Position numbers and translations under genes: made by a program
The notes under the pieces: model-generated
Database searches by the model: none
What the model was told of the DNA's origin: nothing
The model's input: the letters and a program-made list of their open reading frames with translations, nothing else
Assembly: GCA_963978905.1 (NCBI GenBank)
Contig: OZ022258.1
Location: 58,853,638-58,917,637, forward strand
Length of the DNA: 64,000 nt
From: Trichostrongylus colubriformis
Lineage: Eukaryota > Nematoda > Chromadorea > Rhabditida > Trichostrongylidae
Direction of reading: 5' to 3'
Shown here: positions 59,983 through 64,000 of the stretch, piece after piece
Position numbering within the stretch: the first letter of the stretch is position 1
Layout: each line of letters opens with the position of its first letter

Positions 59983-62407
59983 AAGGAAGCAGCGTCCAGC
60001 CGCAACAAACATGTAGCTTAAAGGAACCGGAAGGGGGTCCGAAACAGGAGAAACATACAAAGAAATGAGCATTTCGTAACGAACGCAGAAGGTTAGAAGC
60101 GATAATCGGTGGAAAAACCCGAACTCAAAAGTGCATCGCTGCGGTGTGTATTCGCGCCTCATTCGCATCATCGCACTGGCGTTCCGAGTTGTCCGCTGTA
60201 GGAGACGGCCGCGGGCCAACTTTAGTTGTAGCACCTGACTCCCAGCGCAGTGGAGCGGCCATTCCCAGCTACATTAACATTCATGTAAGTACATCTAGAA
60301 ACAATATAATAAAGAACAAAGGAGAAGGTAAAAGGAATGAACAACTTTATAATGGAAGCATCTTCTCTTGGCACCATGCCAAGGCGTCAAATTGGCGAGT
60401 TTGTGCAATGGCGGCCACTTGAACTCGTCCACACTACGTCTGTTCTACCGTAAGCCAAAATTGCTCCCTTACGGTGTCTTTAAGCACTTATCCGAAGACC
60501 TACTTGCCCCAAGGAAGTAAGTCACTAAACCGTCATCGCGTATGTGCCTTTAAGCCACAAGGGTTGACTGAGTGACTGCGATAAGCAATAAATGCACTAG
60601 AACTAAAGATATGGAATTTGGACGCGTAGTTTAAAAGAGAAAATCGAATCTAACCACAGGTGCCGTTAGCGTCGTTCGAACGGATTATGGATTGTCTTTG
60701 ATCTCTTCTACTGACCACGCTACACTCCTCTACGATCGTCGAACAGGTTGGCGACACTGCTACGGGGACCTGGAATTAAGTGATCTCGTTGTATATATCA
60801 TTACTTACAAATAATTGCCATTCCAAAGGTGTATGATGGGAAATCCAAACTAATACCAGAGAATGACCCAGTTGGTCCCACACTAAATTTGTGCAAGGCC
60901 GCTTGGCACACTAAGTGTGTCCACAGAATTTGGAGTTATTAATTGTGATTGTACCCCATTGAATACCTAGTCAGTTTACGAACTGGTAGTTAAAATGGTT
61001 AAAAGTACGCAAACGTAGAACTCTACCTGACGCACATTGTCTTTCTTTGTCCTTTTCTTCTTGTGTTTCAATCCCATGCTACCACTTGCTGAGAAAAATC
61101 TGGAAGAAATTTGGAAATGCTGTACTTCGATTTCGACTATATTTAAGAGCAGAAAGAGGAAATGTGGATACAATCAATCTGTCAAGTGGACAAAGATCGG
61201 AACACTCACAATCGCGGAATGCAGTAGGTCAATTTTGGCCTTTCAGAAGCAAAATATGCGTAGAACTTAAGCATCAGGCTTTTTACTCTACTTCAGTAGC
61301 ACCTACCATTACATATTGGTTTAAAGATGTCAGGTTAACAGATACTCCTAATTTGCTTGGGTGGCTCATCCACGATATTCCCTAACTTTCTGAGAATGTG
61401 GTGATCAGAAAAACAGAAATATTGGCCCAGTTGAAATGAACGCTTTTCGGAACACACTGCTTATAAAGTAGCGGCAATGAATGCGGAATGTATTGCCCAA
61501 CAACGGCTTGCTGTTCGAAAAGTGTTTCTTTAGCTCTTGGTGGCTGAAAAGGGTATAACTGAGAGTATTACTACTCGTCTGGATGCAAGTGTATTCAGTG
61601 CTAAAGGAGTTCATAAAGTGGAGCCGTGAGCAAAGTCTTGTCCTCTTGACCAATCCTTTTACATTTACAGATGTCCATCTCGCATTGTTTTAGCAGACTC
61701 AGTGCTGTTTTTGATCAGAAGCATATGACAAAATTACACTTATGCGTGTACACATAGCTAACAAGTAGTGGCATGGCTCTGCTTACGTAAAGAATTATAA
61801 TCGGAAACAACAAACAGTTTAACAACAAACCATAGGAAAATTCAACCGAAATCGCACGGGTAGAATAATTTTCTTGTTTTCAAGGGTAATAAGGAAAAAC
61901 TAGAAACCAGATAGTTGCACAGTTACTGGTCAATTATAAACTAAGACGTCTTTCCCAGAGTACCACTAGTATTACTGAAGTGATACCAGACCTTAATCTC
62001 AAATACAAATGAAAATGTTTGCGATAAACAAAAAGTGGTAGGGGCGGAAGTCTAAGACGCCGCAGCTGCATCGCTGCTATCAAGGGGATTATGGTGCAAT
62101 CGTCACACAGCTTCCACCTAATCGTGTTAGGTTTAAAAACCACGAATAGACCTGCTTTGGATCTCATCAATACTTACACCATCGCCATATCCACTGGGCT
62201 GACACTGAAAGTTTTCAAGACACATCACAGACACTGCTCTGAGATTGCGGAACGACACAACCAAAGGTACATATTCTTCCTGAGATGTGTACAGTGTATA
62301 ACTTTCTTTGAACGAGTAGAACAGACGAATTCCCCATAGTATTACGCCTTTCTCAGAGTACCATAAAAGTATTGCACGTACAAGACATTAGGAGCAACCG
62401 AGCCAAT

Positions 62408-62554
62408 TAGGTCGCCGTCAGACTTTGCGATTTTGTAGCGGCTCCGCACGCGAAGTTGAGGCATTGCACAATCTCAAGCTCATAGTATCGCTACGAAAGT
62501 GCGACGTGGCTAAATCGCCAAATCGCTAAATCGCTAAGTTTGACGACGGCCTTA
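62408..62554. mobile_element. MITE family A, copy 3
   Basis: Ends TAGGTCGCCGTCAGACTTTG and CGCTAAGTTTGACGACGGCCTTAG (19 bp of it inverted). Shares GCGGCTCCGCACGCGAA with the 53343 copy. Lies 300 bp left of the putative small gene. Confidence 0.75.
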
Positions 62555-62853
62555 GCGCGGCTGTCCGATGATTGTGCCCTAGGATAGAAAATTTGCATCG
62601 CGGCGACTGGCGTGCAACACGATGAGTGCGAGCTAGTGTCGCCGTATATTGGCGAGAAAATAAAAAGAAAAAGGAGAGAAAGGAGGAAGAAACGTAAAAC
62701 ACAATCATCAAACGAAGATCAGTGAGATTATTAGTCCGTATGTGCAGCATGCTTGCGTATTTTGCCCTGCCGTCTGCGCTCTCCCAAATTTGCCTGACAA
62801 TGATTCTTTTCAAGCAAGCATAGTTTCGCAAGCATCGCGTACTCATCCGTCTG

Positions 62854-63589
62854 ATGTCTGACCCTGCGGCAGGAAGCATGTTGCCAAAAAGCACTATCAA
62901 ATCTCAGAGACAGGTAGGGTGGACTTCGGCAAGCTAACGAATACGAACTTCGAGACTCTAAGTAGTGCAACAGCAGAGAAAGAACTGAATAAAACGGCCA
63001 ACAAGGTAAGAAGTAGGACCCCTTTCTCGATTCTTCTCCTCCCTCTGTGCATCACTAGCCGCTGAGGGATGGATGCAGACGACGATGGGCAGTACCAGCC
63101 AGCGGCGACGCTGTCCCTTTCTCGCAGCAACTCCGCTGGTGAAGTGCTACATATCCTGACAAAGACTCGAGAGGCCCGCTTTTCAGCACGAATTTCGTAC
63201 TGACGGTCTCTTAGCTAGCCTTTTCTTTTACAGAGAACATCGAGGCCACTTCTGCTCTTCTTCCCCTTTCTGGTGCCTTTAGGACTTCGAACGAAGCACG
63301 ACTGGACCACAGATTATGAGTAGAGTTCATCACAGCGGGTGTTGCCAAGTATAAAATTAGCCTTACCGACACTCCAATTCGTGAAATGCTCACTCGTTTT
63401 TCTTTATGGCAGCTTCGTTAAGAGGTGGAGAGTAAAAGAGTAAATGAGAAGAGGCCCAATTGCGCTCAAGTACAGGAAGTAACAGCAGGATTTAATAAGC
63501 TCATCGGCGAACGCGTCCTGCCCCTCCGACAACTACTCACTGAAATTGAAACACACTACTATGGCTTCGAAGGCCATCTTATTAATTGA
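62854..63589 (+). CDS. Putative small gene near the right edge (3 exons)
   Basis: Exon 1 (62854-62913) runs from ATG to a GTAGGG donor (MSDPAAGSMLPKSTIKSQRQ). Exon 2 is 62955-63005 (TLSSATAEKELNKTANK) with a GTAAGA donor. Exon 3 (63476-63589) follows a TACAG acceptor and reads EVTAGFNKLIGERVLPLRQ, then a short helix, to TGA. Phases agree and the product is 74 residues, mostly helical in character. The first intron is only 41 bp with a poor acceptor (TTCGAG); exon 2 could instead begin at 62914 (RVDFGKLTNTNFE) from an upstream exon. No family recognised. Confidence 0.33.
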
Positions 63590-64000
63590 GCCATTACCAA
63601 ATATGTCTGCGACGCTATCGATTTTTCTCGATTACCACATTTCTCCTTCTGGCTCTTATTGAAACACATCGGTTGTTAAAGAATTCATGTTATCAAAGTT
63701 CAGTATTAGTGGAAAACTACAAATAACTTTTGACATCGCTAACTTATGCATGTGTGCTACAACTCCTCAAGATCGTGGACGAAATTTGATTTCCCTGTTA
63801 CCCATGTTGCTTTAGCTTGACACGGGCCACATGCAAAGCTTCACGGGCGAGAAAACAAGGATACGGCTAGGATACAGCTCCTCAAACTACCGTCCGACGG
63901 GGCTGTCCTGGAGGGCCACGAAGGCTACGAGACCAAAGCGGTGGCGATCACGTAGTCGGGGACGCAGAGTGGGAAGCAAATCAACAATGGGTGCGGAAAT

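Larger units (their letters stand above)
52536..62853. other. Repeat-rich region upstream of the formin gene
   Basis: Mostly MITEs, fold-back elements, repeat E copies and homopolymer runs (15 C near 55246, 9 G near 55900). I found no exon chain. The formin promoter should lie near its left end if the 52535 start is right; a TATATATA stretch sits near 52555. Confidence 0.55.

Overview
The window is eukaryotic and almost certainly from a nematode, most likely clade V (strongylid or hookworm-like, not Caenorhabditis). Reasons: many small exons of 50-340 bp, introns ending in the nematode TTTCAG/TTTTAG acceptor and opening with GTAAGT/GTGAGT, two recognisable metazoan cytoskeletal genes, and introns swollen by mariner, MITE and satellite DNA. 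There is no sign of bacterial organisation, operons or CRISPR.

Two large genes converge. On the + strand, 7354-34156 is a Girdin/Daple (CCDC88) gene, the counterpart of C. elegans grdn-1. I resolved 32 exons whose phases all agree and which sum to 4,158 coding bases (1,385 residues). It has a Hook-like N-terminal domain (its first part lies upstream and was not found), a long coiled coil, the invariant girdin block [19 protein letters not shown], and a low-complexity tail that ends in a Daple-type GCV PDZ-binding motif. An intron-retained 3' end at 31273, with its own AATAAA, would give an isoform without that motif.

On the - strand, 52535-34793 is a formin with 26 phase-consistent exons (3,162 bases, 1,053 residues). 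It has part of a formin FH3/DID domain, a Ser/Pro linker, polyproline FH1 blocks and a full FH2 domain with the GNYIN signature, and looks most like inverted formin (INF2). The two stop codons lie 636 bp apart, tail to tail. Both gene products organise the actin and microtubule cytoskeleton, but nothing in the sequence shows that they work together.

Between and inside the genes is mobile and repetitive DNA. The 8,987-bp girdin intron 20134-29120 carries a deleted mariner, a 22-bp minisatellite, a 1.28-kb array of a 19-bp satellite, and three copies of a repeat that folds into a 47-bp stem. Formin introns and the right-hand 11 kb carry fold-back elements, several MITE families and one perfect 34-bp-arm palindrome.

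Two possible undescribed genes stand out: a complete three-exon + strand reading frame (235 codons) running antisense across the FH2 exons (40343-41214), and a short three-exon + strand gene near the right edge (62854-63589). Bases 1-7353 and most of 52536-62850 hold no gene I can support.
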